Shown here one piece after another: positions 34,843-47,201 of a DNA stretch of 64,000 nt. The notes beneath the pieces are model-generated. The model searched no databases. It was not told the origin of the DNA and worked only from the letters and a program-made list of their open reading frames with translations. Each line of letters opens with the position of its first letter. Position 1 is the stretch's first letter. Source of the stretch: Euryodendron excelsum (lineage: Eukaryota > Streptophyta > Magnoliopsida > Ericales > Pentaphylacaceae); the NCBI GenBank assembly GCA_033060915.1, contig CM065381.1, positions 37,293,836 through 37,357,835 on the forward strand, written 5' to 3'. The translations under genes were made by a program, and so were the position numbers.

Positions 34843-36529
34843 TGTCGCACCTCGGTTTTTGACCAAGTCCTTTCGACTCGAAAAAAGCACAGAACTTTGT
34901 CATTAGAACTCATCCTCCTATAAGAACAAGTGCGACTAGATTTGAACTCGAAATTGATTTGATTAAGGGCTTGTTTTAGAAAAATAGGAGTCGCCACCTA
35001 ACTTGACTAAGGTGAGTTAGGTCACCTAAAACTAAGTATAATCGAAGATTACACTTAAGGTTTTAGAAAAAGGTTTTGGAAAACTTCCTCAAGAGAGGGT
35101 TTTTGAGAAAATAGGTTGTTTGGCAACCTTTGAAAAATCGTAAGTCCTTTTTTTTTTTTAAAATAATTATATTTTGGTCTCTCGAAAATAGAAATCTATG
35201 ATCCGGGAGTTGGTTATATGTAGGGAAGACATCCTAACATCGTTACCCTACCCTGCCCTTTTGGTACCTACATGTCTAATCACTTTTAATTCACTCACTA
35301 GAATAACCAGTTACTATTATCCAGTTGATATCCACTTTAGAGTTTTTGAAAATGGGGTTTGGTCATCACTTTTTAGATGAATGATGCATGATGAAAGTTT
35401 TGGAAAAAAATGTTTGAAAATATGAAAACTTTGAAGGGGTTTGAAATAGAATTCTTGAATTGATAGAAAATTTTGAAAAAGCAACTTGGGTTAAAATAAG
35501 GGTTATGACCATACTATTTTAGGTTGCCTACTTATCTCATTTGGCGAGAATCAGGTCATTCGTACTTCAAGCAAGGGCCCGATAGAAGAGAGACGCATTG
35601 AGGCTATTGGAAAGTTTTGAAGACACTTTGAGGTATTTGGAAAGATTTGAAGATACTTTGAGGTCTTTGGAAAAGAGAGAACTTGAGAATTAGGAAAAAT
35701 GCCTTTGAAATAGGGCTTGGGATGTTTTGAAGTATTTTTGAAACAACTCAAGGGAGCTTTGGAAGTGCTTTGAAATAACTTGAGGGAGTTTTGGAAATGT
35801 TTTGAAGTCTTGTTTTGAAAACTTTGGAGGTATAGTTTGGATTGGAAATGGTCTTATAAACTTGTCTTCGGAATGTTTTGAAAATAGTTTTTAAATACAT
35901 TGCAAAAGACATGTTTAATGTTTCATCACCTTTAAGAGGTTAGTCATTAAAGGACTAAACTCTTTTAGAGCTATGAGTTTTGTAAACATGTTTGGACAAG
36001 GGGCTAGAAACTTCCCTTTTGGCTTTTAAAACTTTAGGGTTTTAGAACCCTTCTTAAATGTCTCACTTACACTTGAATAATCCTAACCATGGATAGATTA
36101 GGGTTGCTTCAAGAATATCATGTTTGGAAATCATTCTTTGAAAAGAGCTTTTGAAAACATATAGGGTTTTGGAACCCTAATATGGACAACCTTGAATATT
36201 GTATTCAATGCATCATCTTCCCTTAGAATCCTTAATCATAAGAGGGGTAAGAACACCTTAGGATTGTGAGTTCTTGATAACAATTTGGAAATAGTTTTTG
36301 AAAAGTATTAAGTGTCTAGCCATTTTAATTGAGACAAGCTTAAGAGAACCTCTTGAAAGCATTTTTAGAAGATAGAGCGTGGGGATATTTGAAAAGGTTT
36401 TGGAGTTGATCCGTTGAAATCTCAAGAGAGTAGGATATTTTTGGAAAGTATGTTATGAAGATAGTTTTTGAGTTAAAAGATTATTTAAAAAGGGGTCCTT
36501 GAATTAGAGCCTTGAAGCATACTAACCTA

Positions 36530-36835
36530 GGTTACATTGACCTAAGGTTGACTAACTCGGGTTAGGTTAACGTAGGGTTGGACAACTAGGGTTAGATCGG
36601 ACTAGGGTTGGCTTGACCTAGGGTTAACTTTCTTAGGTTAAGTTGTCCTAGGGTTAGGGTGATCCGGGGTAAACTAACTTAGGTTAGGTTAACCTAGGGT
36701 TAAGGTGACCTAGGGTTAACTAACTTCGATTAGGTTAATTAAGGTTGAGGTGACCTAGGTTTAACTAACTAAGGTTAGGTTAACCTAGGGTTTGGGTGAC
36801 CTAGGGTCAAGTTAACTTAGGGTTGAACGGTGGTT
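36530..36835. repeat. CCTAGGGTTA / TTAGGTTAAC tandem repeats in solo LTR F
   Basis: About 300 bp of degenerate repeats is built from GACCTAGGGTTA and CTAACTTAGGTTAGGTTAAC modules in head-to-tail order. They resemble plant telomere units (TTTAGGG) without being true telomere repeats. The other LTRs here do not have this block. Confidence 0.8.
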
Positions 36836-38298
36836 TTGAAAAGGGGTTTTGGAATAGGGTTTTGACATAGTGGTTTAGAAAAGGTGGTTTTATGCATGAA
36901 ATTTGAAAGTATGTTTTGAAAACCATTTTATGAAAGCCACTCAAGTGAGTGTTGGGGTCCTATGATTGATATTTAAAAACCACTCTAGGGAGGGTTGCTT
37001 TGGAACCATTTCACACACTAACTCAAGAGAGCAAAACTTGTGAAAATTCACATTGAATAGATAGCTTTGAAAACTTGAAAATTAAAGAGCATGATCCTTT
37101 AAAAATCAACTTTAGAAAGGAGGTTTTGGAAAACTATTTCTAACAAGTTGAGGACCACTCCAAAGAATAAGGGTTCATATGGTTGATTTGAAGGAAATCA
37201 CACCAAAGAGGACTGCATGGGACCATTCCAACCACAATATTCAAGAGAGCAAAACTTCTAAAAATCAAAGTGCAAGTGATGGTTTAAGAAAATGATTTTT
37301 ATGCAAGTTGAAGAGAGTGCAATTTTGAAAACCCTTTTTTGAAGAGAATTGTTTTGAAAACAATTTTAAAGAGAATAGAGCCAACTCTAATGAACTAGGG
37401 TTCATATGGTCATGACAATGGGGAGACCACTCAAGAGAGGGTTCTAAGGGACCATTTAAACCAAAAAATTTAAGAGAGTAAACCCCTTGAAAATCAACAT
37501 AGAAGAAGAGGGTTTGAAAGCCATTTTAATGTAATTTTGAAAAGCAACAAAACATAGGGTTGCAAACTGAAGTCAAGGGACTTAAATAGGGTTCTCTAAG
37601 GTGTAGAAATTGAGGGTTTGAACCAGGCTTCAAAGAACCAACTCTAGGGCCATTTTTAGGTAAACATTTGAATATGGAGCTTGAGAATGTCATAGAAATA
37701 GAGATGGTGAAAGCTTTGAGAAAATGAAAACGTAGCCAAGCATGCAAAACATGAACAAGATAATTATATTTAAAAGGGTCATGAAATCATACAAGGCTAG
37801 AGACTTTACCACATAGCAAGGTGCTCTCTAAGACCATACCATCTTAAAGTAGGTTTGTGAGAAGTTCCCTACACAGTGGCTCTCACAAACTTTCCTTTAG
37901 GCATGAACTAAGAGCTTCCTTGTTTCAAGCATGCAAGAAATGGGGGTAGAAGATGAGGATTAAAATAGAGAATAGCCCAAGGAGGCTAAGAGGGAGAAGA
38001 GAGGAGTAGGGATTGCAAAAATGTAAAAGAAATACAACCTTTTTCATTCAAACACTTTCAAACCTCCATGGATGCCTTGATTTGAGCTTGAAAAGCCTTG
38101 AAGAGGCTTGAAAGGGCTGGAATGAGGTATTCCATGGCATTAAAGTCTATATAGGTGTAGTGTATGGGTTAAGGAGAGGTGGAATCTAGCCTAAGTGCTT
38201 GAAGTTTGGGATGTATATAGAAATTTGAGGTTCTGGAGCAGTTTTAGCAGACCTTCGCTATCAATTTCAATTTTGATTGTCCAAGGGGGAGACTCTGG

Positions 38299-38336
38299 TA
38301 TTTATAGACAAAGATTTGGCCTCTGGCGCATGCGCC
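38299..38336 (-). promoter_or_regulatory. TATA box and palindrome of LTR F
   Basis: The minus strand has TATAAATA (38,306-38,299). Just upstream of it is a perfect 12-bp palindrome GGCGCATGCGCC (38,325-38,336). GCGCATG half-sites occur again at about 38,362-38,378 and 38,470. The layout parallels the GGCGCC palindromes before the TATA box in the other LTRs. Confidence 0.65.
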
Positions 38337-39713
38337 TATGTAAATTTTACACAAGCACACGTGCTACATGCGCCTGTACCTGTCTAGTAAAAAATGGACA
38401 CGTGGCATGGTTGTACTTCTAAGACTTAGGGAGCAAGCAAGATTTTTGGTCGATCTGATCAAAATCTGGGCGCATGTAGCATATGCTCCGCTACTGGGAA
38501 CTTTCGTTTTGACTTTACCTTGAAAATTGTACAAATCAAGAAAGATTCGAGGGAATTAGTCACATTCACGACGTACTCCTAGTGTTTCTCAAGAACTTTG
38601 AATTTTTAGGGAGCTTAAAAGGTGTTCGGAAGAATAAGATATAGTCTCGGGAAGTGTGCACAAAAACACACTTTTATGGTGCATCAGTGATATGCTCCAT
38701 GGGTGTTTAAAAGTTATTGTTTGTGGGCCATGTGATCGGAACCATTAGGGAGCAATCTCTCTGATCCGATCGGACCGTACCGATGAAAAGTGCTCCAAAA
38801 ATACTTTTGGGAATTCCCTAATTTATGTATTTCTCAAGTTTTTCGATGGTGCGTTATGATCAGGGAATCAGAGAAAAAGATAACCTTGGCGGAGCGTCTA
38901 TGAAGCGCTCCTGGGGTTACTGAAAGTGGTTGTTTTTGAGCCATGCTATAAGGGGATTCGGGAAGCGATCTATCTGATCGAGCCGTATTGATAGAAAGAT
39001 CTACGGAAGAGCTTTCGGGAATTCCTTGGTTTACACATTTGTCAATTCGTTCGATAGTGCATTATAACTAGGGAATCGGAAAAAAACATAACCCTAGCGG
39101 AGCGTCTGCGAGGTGCTTAGGGGACTTTCGTTGAATCAGGAGTGTGAGGTTCATCTTGGGTTAAACAGGGGTGTATGATGAGACCTGTTGTTCAATACCC
39201 AGAGCCGGTGCAGTTTCGGGGCATGCTCGGGCCGCCAGGGGTAAAATGGTTATTTTGATTGGGCGTGGTCGAAAAGGGTCAAGAATGATTGGGGTGGCGT
39301 GTTAAGCGTGCCAGACTGTTCAGGGATGGTTCTGGAAGATGTTTTCACTGTTTGGTGAGATTTGTACTGTGCTGGGGTATTCAGGGGCAAAATGGTCATT
39401 TTGACCGGAATTAATCGAAATGGGTTCGGAATTGGACAGGATGGCGTTTTGAGTACACCTAACTGTCCAAGGACATTTTGGAAATGTGGACTTACCATCT
39501 TAAGGGATTTTGAACTTTCTCAAAGACATGCTTAGAGGCCCAAGGGGCAGGTTTGGTCATTAGGCCTTTGTTGGGCCCAATAGGCTCGAGAAGCGATTGA
39601 CTAATTAAGTAGGGGTCTGAAAGTTGATTTTCGCTTAGATATTCCTATGGGGTTTTCAAAGGGAGTCCAATCAGGCCAGAGATTGCTGAACGGGCAAAAA
39701 TGGGGTGCTTATA

Positions 39714-39718
39714 CCACC
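39714..39718. repeat. Target-site duplication of solo LTR F (right)
   Basis: CCACC, identical to 34,838-34,842. Confidence 0.85.
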
Positions 39719-40039
39719 CGTTGCAGAATATTTGGTCTGAGCCATGGCTACTGACCTAGAAGGGCGAGCCAGTTGTCACCGCAACCCCACCAAAGTGCAA
39801 GCAACATTTAGTTCCTTTCAACAGCCTCTAGTTAATGTAAGTACAATTGCATGTGGGTTTGAACACACAACCATCGAGAGAAGAGCATGGTTCTAAGCTC
39901 AACTGTTGAAGTCAACTCAACTACCACATTGGTGGTAAGTGTTTGAAGTTCTTTACTAACATGAAATAAAAATTAACTATACATGCAATTGTTTAAGTGA
40001 TGTTGCACCCCATTTTGCCCTTAACCTATGGAAAAATTG
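39719..40039. other. Native OMT intron segment
   Basis: About 320 bp without recognised features lies between the solo LTR and the MITE-like element. Confidence 0.45.
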
Positions 40040-40197
40040 TTTAGCGCTCCTAGAGCACCACGTCATCCTTACTCCTCCTTTAATATAGCAATGGAGTTCG
40101 CCCTGTTAGGTGTGGACAAATAACCCACCTAATAGGGGGGGACTCCATCCCCATGTGAGAGGAGGAGCAAAGCCACATGGCGCTCCAGAGCATTAAA
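40040..40197. mobile_element. MITE-like foldback element
   Basis: This 158-bp sequence starts TTTAGCGCTCCTAGAGCACC. Its other end, read in reverse complement, starts TTTAATGCTCTGGAGCGCC, giving imperfect terminal inverted repeats. Internal arms (CCTGTTAGGTG / CACCTAATAGG, CTCCTCC / GGAGGAG) extend the foldback. ATTG occurs just outside both ends and may be target sequence. No coding capacity. Confidence 0.6.
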
Positions 40198-40227
40198 TAA
40201 TTGCTCTAACCTATGAGGCTATTTGTC

Positions 40228-40439
40228 GTTTTTTTTTTCTTTTCTTTTCTTTTATTTTTTTTATTTTTTGATCAACAAACAAAGAGATGTATTGATGAGA
40301 GGAAAGATTACAAAGGCCTTCACTGATATGGAGGAACTATAACATCATGTAATTGGCTAAATTTTGTAACTAGTCTTATTCCTTGTAATTTGGGATGTTG
40401 GGGTATCTATCACAAGCGTTTGGGATGTTCATAATATCT
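40228..40439 (-). mobile_element. Possible retroposon 3' end with A-rich tail
   Basis: The minus strand ends CTCATCAATACATCTCTTTG, TTTGTTGATC, then a long A-rich run (40,268-40,228), a pattern like plant LINE 3' ends. The 5' limit is not visible and no ORF remains. Confidence 0.35.
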
Positions 40440-41289
40440 ATTCATTCAAGCTTGGGCTAAGAGAGTCTTAGATGATACATAAAGTAGTTGATTTTAGACT
40501 TCCATGGACATCGATGGATGTCGATGGATCCTAATGGAAGAAACAGTTTGGGTGTATTTGGTGTTGGACTTTGATGGATGTTGATGGATCTCGATACTTG
40601 TCGATGGAAGAAACAGTGAGCACCCTATTTGGCAAGTTAAAACTCGCTGGACTTTGTTGGATGTCGTGGCCACGAGGTGATGACATTGCTAGACCTTGCT
40701 AGATATAGCGGCCGTGAGATTTGCGAGATTCTAAACCTAGGGAAGCGCACTATTGATTCTTTTGACCTACCTATATACTGAGGTACGTCTTTAAAAGTCC
40801 ATTAAGGGATCTGCCATTAAGAATACACAAGAGAGACGTCTTAGAACATGTATAGAGCTCACGATTGATTCTTAGCAATAAATCTTCTTCAACTCCATTG
40901 AAGAAAACTGAAGTCTTGAAGAAGTTCAAGATGTGAAATCTGTACTAAGGGGATTTGTATAATGGTTAATCACGGCAACGGTGTATCCAGGAGTCAAGCA
41001 AGTTCAAGCAACCTAGTGATTGAGGAGTCGATTGGGAATTGGGTTGTAAGTGATCTTGTAACTGTTGACATTGGTTTTAGTTCATGATCTTTGTCCAGCA
41101 AAGGGACACGTGATTTTTTTCTGGTTTGGGTTTCCACGGCAAAAGTCTCATGTGTCAGTTGTGTGATTGGATTGTCGCTTAACTTATCATTGGCATACAT
41201 TATGATTGCAATTAGCCGTACTCATAACTATTATAGTATTGCATTAATGCTCATTATTTAACAAAGCTATAGATAAGGCTAGGTTTATT
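40440..41289 (+). mobile_element. Probable 5' LTR of the copia element
   Basis: Assigned only because it lies directly before the PBS. It contains short internal repeats (GGATGTCGATGGATC-like, and GATGGAAGAAACAGT twice at about 40,536 and 40,603). No second copy exists in the window to fix its borders. Confidence 0.4.
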
Positions 41290-41292
41290 AAT

Positions 41293-41307
41293 TGGTACTA
41301 GAGCAGG
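41293..41307 (+). promoter_or_regulatory. Primer-binding site of the copia element
   Basis: TGGTACTAGAGCAGG differs at a few bases from TGGTATCAGAGC, the complement of the initiator Met tRNA 3' end used by most plant copia elements. Confidence 0.7.
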
Positions 41308-41361
41308 ACTATCAAACATATTTTGATTTTTTAAAGAGCGAGATCTTGATAGCCTAAATAT

Positions 41362-44300
41362 ATGGTTTTGCCTAAGGAAAGTAGTTCTACTTATGGGCCT
41401 CCATTGCTTGGTGGAACTAACTACCCTTACTACAAAGCAAAGATTATAGCTTTTCTCAATTCAATCAATGAACATGTTTGGCTTGTTGTTGTTAATGGTT
41501 GGACTCCACCAACTATTGCATATGGTGAAACAACAATTTTAAAAACATCAAATAAGTGGGATAAAATTGATTTTGAAAATTACAGATGGAACAGGAAAAC
41601 CATGAATGCCATCTATAACAGTGCCCTAGCAGAAGAGTTTCGTCGAATCTTTAACTGTGAAATCGTTAAAGGGGCATGAGATATTTTATAGATTATCCAT
41701 GAGGGTACAACTACTATAAAAATTGCCAAACTTTAGCAATTGACTACTGTAATTGAAACTTTGAGAATGGAAGACGATGAAATGTTTGATCAATTTTATT
41801 TTAAACATAGTGATATCGTCAACTCAAGTTTTAACCTTGGTGAACAAATCTCTTCTTCTAAAATTGTTCAAAACATTTTGAAATCTTTACCAAAAAGATT
41901 TTAAGCCAAGGTTATAGCAATTGAAGAGAGTAGCGATGTTGACTCCATGAAAGTAGAAGACTTAGTGGATTCCTTACAAACCTTTAGAGCTAATTTTTGC
42001 CAACCTAAGAGGAACAAAGGCATTTCCCTAAATTTCATTAAGGAAAGTGTGAATGAAGCTACTGGTAGTGACTCTGAAATGGGTTCCAAGGTTATGGCTT
42101 TGTTTGTCAAAAAATTTAACAAGTTTTTCAACAAACGACAACAAGGTTAATCTCCTTCTTTTGATACACCTAAAGGAAAACTTTTTGAAAAAATAAAGTT
42201 TGTAAGGAAGCCATCTAACAAGTCTGGTCAAAAGCAATGCTTTGAATGTCATGGCTATGAACATATTGCTCAATAGTGTCCAAACAAAAAGAAGAACAAA
42301 GGAAGCAAAGTTTTGACGGTCACATGGAGTGATTCAGAATAGGAAGATCAGTATGACAAAGATGATGGTTCTGAGAACTTCACAACATTTATGGCCTCTG
42401 TATCTGAGGTAACTAAAACTTCATCTAAGCCCCAAGAAGCTGAAAAGTCCAATGAGTCAAATGGTACTGTGGGGTCTATTTAAGAAGATGAAGGAGAATT
42501 AGATGATGGAGACAAAAGTGAACTTCAGCGAGTGTATGATCAACTCTACAAACAATCTTACAAGTTGACTAATGTTAATGTCAAACTGAGTAACAAGTTG
42601 AAGAAAGCCCTAGAAGAAGTTGAATCCTTGAAAAAGGAGAAGATTGATGCTCAAGCTAAGATAAGCTAGTTGAAGAATCATCGTCTATCTTTGTCTGATA
42701 AAGTAAAATTTCTCAAAAAAGATGCACATGATCGAGAAAGGTTTAGGAAGGCACTTAAATAAAAAGTACAAAAACTTGAAGCAGAGCTTTCAAAGTCAAA
42801 TCTGACCTTTAAGAAGTTCAATGCAAGTACTTCCTCATTGGAGAAAGCTTAGGAAGGTCAAAAGAATGCTTGGGACATGCAAAGAATTGGATATGTGGAT
42901 CACCCATCGAAATCAAAGCAAAAACAGCCCAAGAAGAAAGTCAAATTTGTGCCTAAAAGTAGGTATGATTTTTGTCAAGATAGAGGTAATACTTCTCATT
43001 TTGTACCTATTTTTCATTATTGTGGAATAAAATGTCACATTAGGCCACCATTTCATAAATTGTATGGTTTACTTGTGGATTATTACCAATCTAAAAAATC
43101 TGACAACCACGGTAAATCATATGATGAATCATTATCTAATTGGTTTCATATTCTAAATGAAAAGTGAAGAGCTTTAAAATTTGAACTTGAGAGACTTATT
43201 CAAACTAAAAGAGGTAGAAACTATTTGACAAGACCAAGAGTGAATTTGAATCCTAAGACAGCTCTGAAATTTATGCAATAGTCTTCAAAGAAGTTTGAAA
43301 ATCTAAACTTAAGACTGTTTGGATAAGAAAAATTGATCTAAAAGGATATGTTGTCCACACTGCTTTGAAAGCCCATAACTCCAATATATGGTAATTAGAC
43401 AGTGGGTGTTCATGGCATATGTGTAGTGACAAATCATATTTTGACACTGTGACCAAGTGTGATGTTGGTTTGGTAACCTTTGGTGATGGGAGTAAATCGA
43501 AAGTGATTGGTAAAGGTAATATTAAATCACATGGTTTTGTTAGTTGATTGATTGAAAACTAATCTTATTAGCATTAGCCAGTTATGTGATGCACAACACG
43601 AAGTACATTTTTCTAAAACTAAATGTTCTATTTTTTTATAAAAATGGTACTTGCATAATGAAATGTGTGTGCACTACTGACAATTATTATGGGATAACTT
43701 CTGGAAGTGGAATTGCTTGTAATTCTGCTAAGTTGGATGCAACTAAGTTATGGCATCAAAGACTTGACCATGTGAACATTAATGATCTACCTAGATTATC
43801 TAATTCAGAGCTCATCCGTGGGATTCCAAAACTTGAAAATCTCACAAACTATGTATGTGGCCCATCCCAACTGGGAAAACAAATTAAATCCACACACAAG
43901 AAGGTTAAGCAGATTTCCACATCTAGACCTCTTAAGCTAGTGCATATGGATCTTATGGGTCCTGCTTGGACAAAGAGTCTAGGAGGTGAGAAATATATTT
44001 ATGTTCATGTCGATGATTTCTTTAGAGTTACCTAGGTTGATTTCATCAGAGAAAAATCTTACATCTTCACTGTGTTTGAGATTGTAGGTAGAGAAGGGCA
44101 CAAAAATAGGTTGTATACAAAGGATTCAAACTGACCATGGTAAAGAGTTCAAATATGTTGATTTTTCTAACTTTTGTGATGAACAGGGCACTCATCATGA
44201 TTTTTCAACCCCAAAGACTCCACAAAAAATTATAGTAGTTGAGTGGAAGAATCGAGTCATTTAGGAGATGGCTAGAGTGATGCTTCATGGTAAAAAGATC

Positions 44301-44380
44301 TCTCAACAGTTTGGGCTGAAGTTGTGAACACTACCTGTTACATTGCAAATCGAGTCTACTTGAGCGTTGGTACCAAGAAG
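41362..44380 (+). pseudogene. Copia gag, protease and integrase, broken
   Basis: The frame opens at ATG 41,362 (MVLPKESSSTYGPPLLGGTN). Gag continues in one frame to about 43,167 with repeated stops (for example 41,677, 42,148 and around 42,275). CFECHGYEHIAQ-C at about 42,237-42,280 is the zinc knuckle; a charged coiled-coil-like stretch spans about 42,520-42,850; a second Cys/His block (HYCGIKCHIRPPFHKL) lies near 43,015. After a frame change, LDSGCSWHMCSD (about 43,395) is the protease active site. TKLWHQRLDHVNINDL (43,744 onward) is the GAG-pre-integrase motif, and LVHMDLMGPAWTKSLGG opens the integrase core. Many stops replace Gln or Trp codons. Confidence 0.85.
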
Positions 44381-44385
44381 ACTCC
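44381..44385. repeat. Target-site duplication of the gypsy element (left)
   Basis: ACTCC, also at 53,994-53,998. Removing the insert restores an uninterrupted copia integrase frame across Thr-Pro-Tyr-Glu-Leu-Trp. Confidence 0.9.
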
Positions 44386-45656
44386 TAGTGTGCTATCGCG
44401 GGCACTCAAAAATTAAACCGATAGCTGAAAAACAAATATGTAGCTGTGCAAGTAAAGATCGTTCCCACGAAGAGTGTTTAGCCTAATTTTATGCTATGTG
44501 AACAAGGATTGGGGGGTTTTGGATTTAATGAAAATTATTTTAATAATCACAACTATGAAACAATTCAGATTAAAGTATTGATATCGATCAGAAGAACAAA
44601 CTTTGGTCTAGGTCAACATCCACCATCGGAATTTACAATTGATCATTGATGCAAGCATATCAATTCACACATTAAATATTCACCTTCGAAATTATTTTCC
44701 TACCTCTCCTTAGTCATAGTTAATTAGAAACAAGCGATCTGATTAACCTTAACTATTAAACAACCCAGGATAAGCACACAAGGTTTAATCTATTAGCAGC
44801 CATAAAAATTAGAGAGATTGATGAAACTAAACAACACAAGCACACACGGTTGCCTTTAATTTAGTCGCATACCCTTCCTAAGATATAATAATTCCCAACA
44901 CAATAAATCATTAAATCTCAGTTGCTTCATAAATCAGATGAATCAAACAATTATGGAATTGATATCTAACTTAGCAGTAGAATGCAATGATTAATAAATT
45001 AGTAGGCCTCATAGCGATTAAACAAGACAATTATGAAAATAGGCATAGAATAACATTCGATACTCAAAGCATAAATTGAATAATGAAAACAAATTAGATC
45101 TCACAGTTTATTATTAATTCCAAGGTTTCTGTCTCATTTAACCAAGATTCAAAGTTTAGCCACGCAGGGCCATGAAAAACAGCTAAAAGAATAACCCAGG
45201 ATAATCTAAAAAACGACCAACTCTAGAAACAAAATAGTTCCAACTTTTATAGACTTCTGAAAATCTACAGCTACGTCAAACCATTCGAACTCCCTTGATA
45301 CCGTTCGAACGCATCGGACTATTGTTTGAACGGTGCATCAAATCCACTTTGAACGGTAAAACCTGCTCTCTAAATTTTTTGAACGCTCTTCGAACCTGAA
45401 CTTGACATGTATCCATTTGACGTAGCGTTCGAACGCATACTCAGCCATTCGAATGCCTCTTGAGACTGTTCGAACGCTCCTTCAAATGCTGCTTCTAATC
45501 TCGCGCGAATTTGTCCCTTTTAAGCTAAGATCCTCTTCCTAGGCATTCCATAGCACCCTAAGTCAAAATATAAGAATAGTGAGTATTTTTAGGTACCAAA
45601 TAAGTATAAAAGATTAAACATTAAGGGAGAAAAATATGACATTTGCATTCTCATCA
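44386..45656 (-). mobile_element. 3' LTR of the gypsy element
   Basis: The plus-strand edges are TAGTGTGCT (TG expected; the G has mutated) and CTCATCA. The TATA box TATAAAAG is on the minus strand at 45,251-45,244. Six TTCGAA palindromes lie upstream of it at 45,284-45,474. Confidence 0.9.
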
Positions 45657-45671
45657 AATTCCCCCACACTT
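45657..45671 (-). promoter_or_regulatory. Polypurine tract of the gypsy element
   Basis: The minus strand reads AAGTGTGGGGGAATT directly before the LTR start TGATGAGAATGC. Confidence 0.85.
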
Positions 45672-47201
45672 AACCTTTGCTCGTCCTCGGGCAAAACTCA
45701 AACTCAGTTTCCTGATATATCAAAGTCTCAACAAAGAACAACCAAACTCTTCAAAACTCATAACATATCATGAACAAAATTTTCGAATAACTCACAATCA
45801 TTTAGCAAGTATTTTCACTTAAAGATGGAGTAAATTGAATATGTAGACACTCACGGAAATAAACACTCTACTCATGGATTTAAAAGGTATGTGTATCACT
45901 GAAATTCATTCTAATGAAAATGATCTACCATAGGCTCGCATATCTTCTCATTCTCCACCACTAAGATCACATACAGAACACAAATCATAAGGAATTTTCA
46001 AGGGTTATAACAGTGTTTAGGGTCAAGGTAGAAAATATTTGGGAATGTAGCTCAAAAGCCATCGAAACTAGTAGAGCAAAAATGAATCAACTCAATTTTG
46101 AATATATAAAACATGTAAAATCAATCACTCCATTCAACAGCTTCTATCTTTGTATATACCCCATACAAACAGACCCATTTCTTAGAATTGTAGGGGGAAT
46201 TATGAACATAGATAATTTGTAACATTAAAAGTAATTTCCTCCATCACTTCCTTTCTCTTTTTTCTTCCTTTTTTCTCTACTTTTTTTTTCTCTTTCAAAA
46301 TTACATCAACAATGGAACTCATGAATTGAGAATGAAAACACGTTCCTTTTCACCAACCATAGCCCTACCATAATTACGGACACCCCCACACTTATTTCTC
46401 GTGCATCCATACATTTCATAAGGATGAACAATGATCCATTAGCTCTACGGCTTGGGTAAAGGCATTATTATTTTTGGGTTTAAAGCTTGTAATGTGGGTT
46501 CACTATAATAAAAAAAAAAAAAAAAAAACAACATATGAAGCTCAAAGGGCTTCACAAAGGGAAAAATTAATTACAAAGTAGGCTATTTGGCTTATGTAGC
46601 TTATAACACAGATGGTCTTAATCATGTTCATGCATGCATGTGTCAATATGACCTTGAAAGAATCAAGACAAGTTTTAGAGAAAAAAATCCATGAAAGAAT
46701 ATCTCACATGAAATAAAATAGTGATTGATATGGATGTGTCAGTCTAAAGGCTCAAAATTTCACTAGCTTTTGTTTACCAAATTCAATCACTCCAATCTCA
46801 AGTAAAATAACTAGACTAATTAATTCTAAGTTAGAAGATTACTTATTCAATCATGTTATGAATTCTTCAAGCTTAATTGAATCTTGTTATTATTATTTAT
46901 TATTATTATTATTTTTCAAAACAAATACGAAAACACAACCTAAATTTCCTCCCCCACACTTAAAACTTACATTGTCCCCAATGTAAAGTAAAATGCACAG
47001 AATGGGCAGAGATAACCAATATATAAATGCGAAAAATAAGAAAAGAAAAACAAACTTCCCTTGGGTTGCCTCCCAAGAAACGCCTTTGTTTATTGTCGTG
47101 GGCACGACTCCATGCTTCCTTCTTCAATCCGTATAAATCGGATCCTCAAGGTCTAGTTTTTCTACATTCTCTACTTGGAAACCTTCATGGAATTGCTTAA
47201 G
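45672..47201 (-). other. 3' non-coding region of the gypsy element
   Basis: About 1.5 kb lies between integrase and the polypurine tract. Two further exact copies of AAGTGTGGGGG lie at 46,961-46,951 and 46,393-46,383. A 70-codon minus-strand ORF (47,105-46,893) has a hydrophobic stretch FLFLFFAFIYWLSLPILCIL but no recognised family. It could be a vestige of an env-like region or chance. Poly-A/T runs lie at 46,511-46,529 and 46,260-46,300. Confidence 0.55.

Larger units (their letters stand above)
34843..39713 (-). mobile_element. Solo Ogre-like LTR F in the OMT intron
   Basis: A full LTR of 4.87 kb on the minus strand runs from TATAAGCACCCCATTTTTGC (39,713; the first G has become A) to GAGGTGCGACA (34,843). 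It is flanked on both sides by CCACC (34,838-34,842 and 39,714-39,718), a 5-bp target duplication. No PBS, polypurine tract or internal sequence adjoins it, so it is a solo LTR left by LTR-LTR recombination. It keeps the family's conserved terminal blocks, but its middle differs from A, B, D and G: shorter U3, CTAGGGTTA repeats and GCGCATGCGC palindromes. It represents a second subfamily. Confidence 0.9.

Noticed and set aside
36530..36835. Interstitial telomere
   Set aside because: The units are CCTAGGGTTA/TTAGGTTAAC mixtures, not TTTAGGG arrays, and lie inside a delimited LTR.
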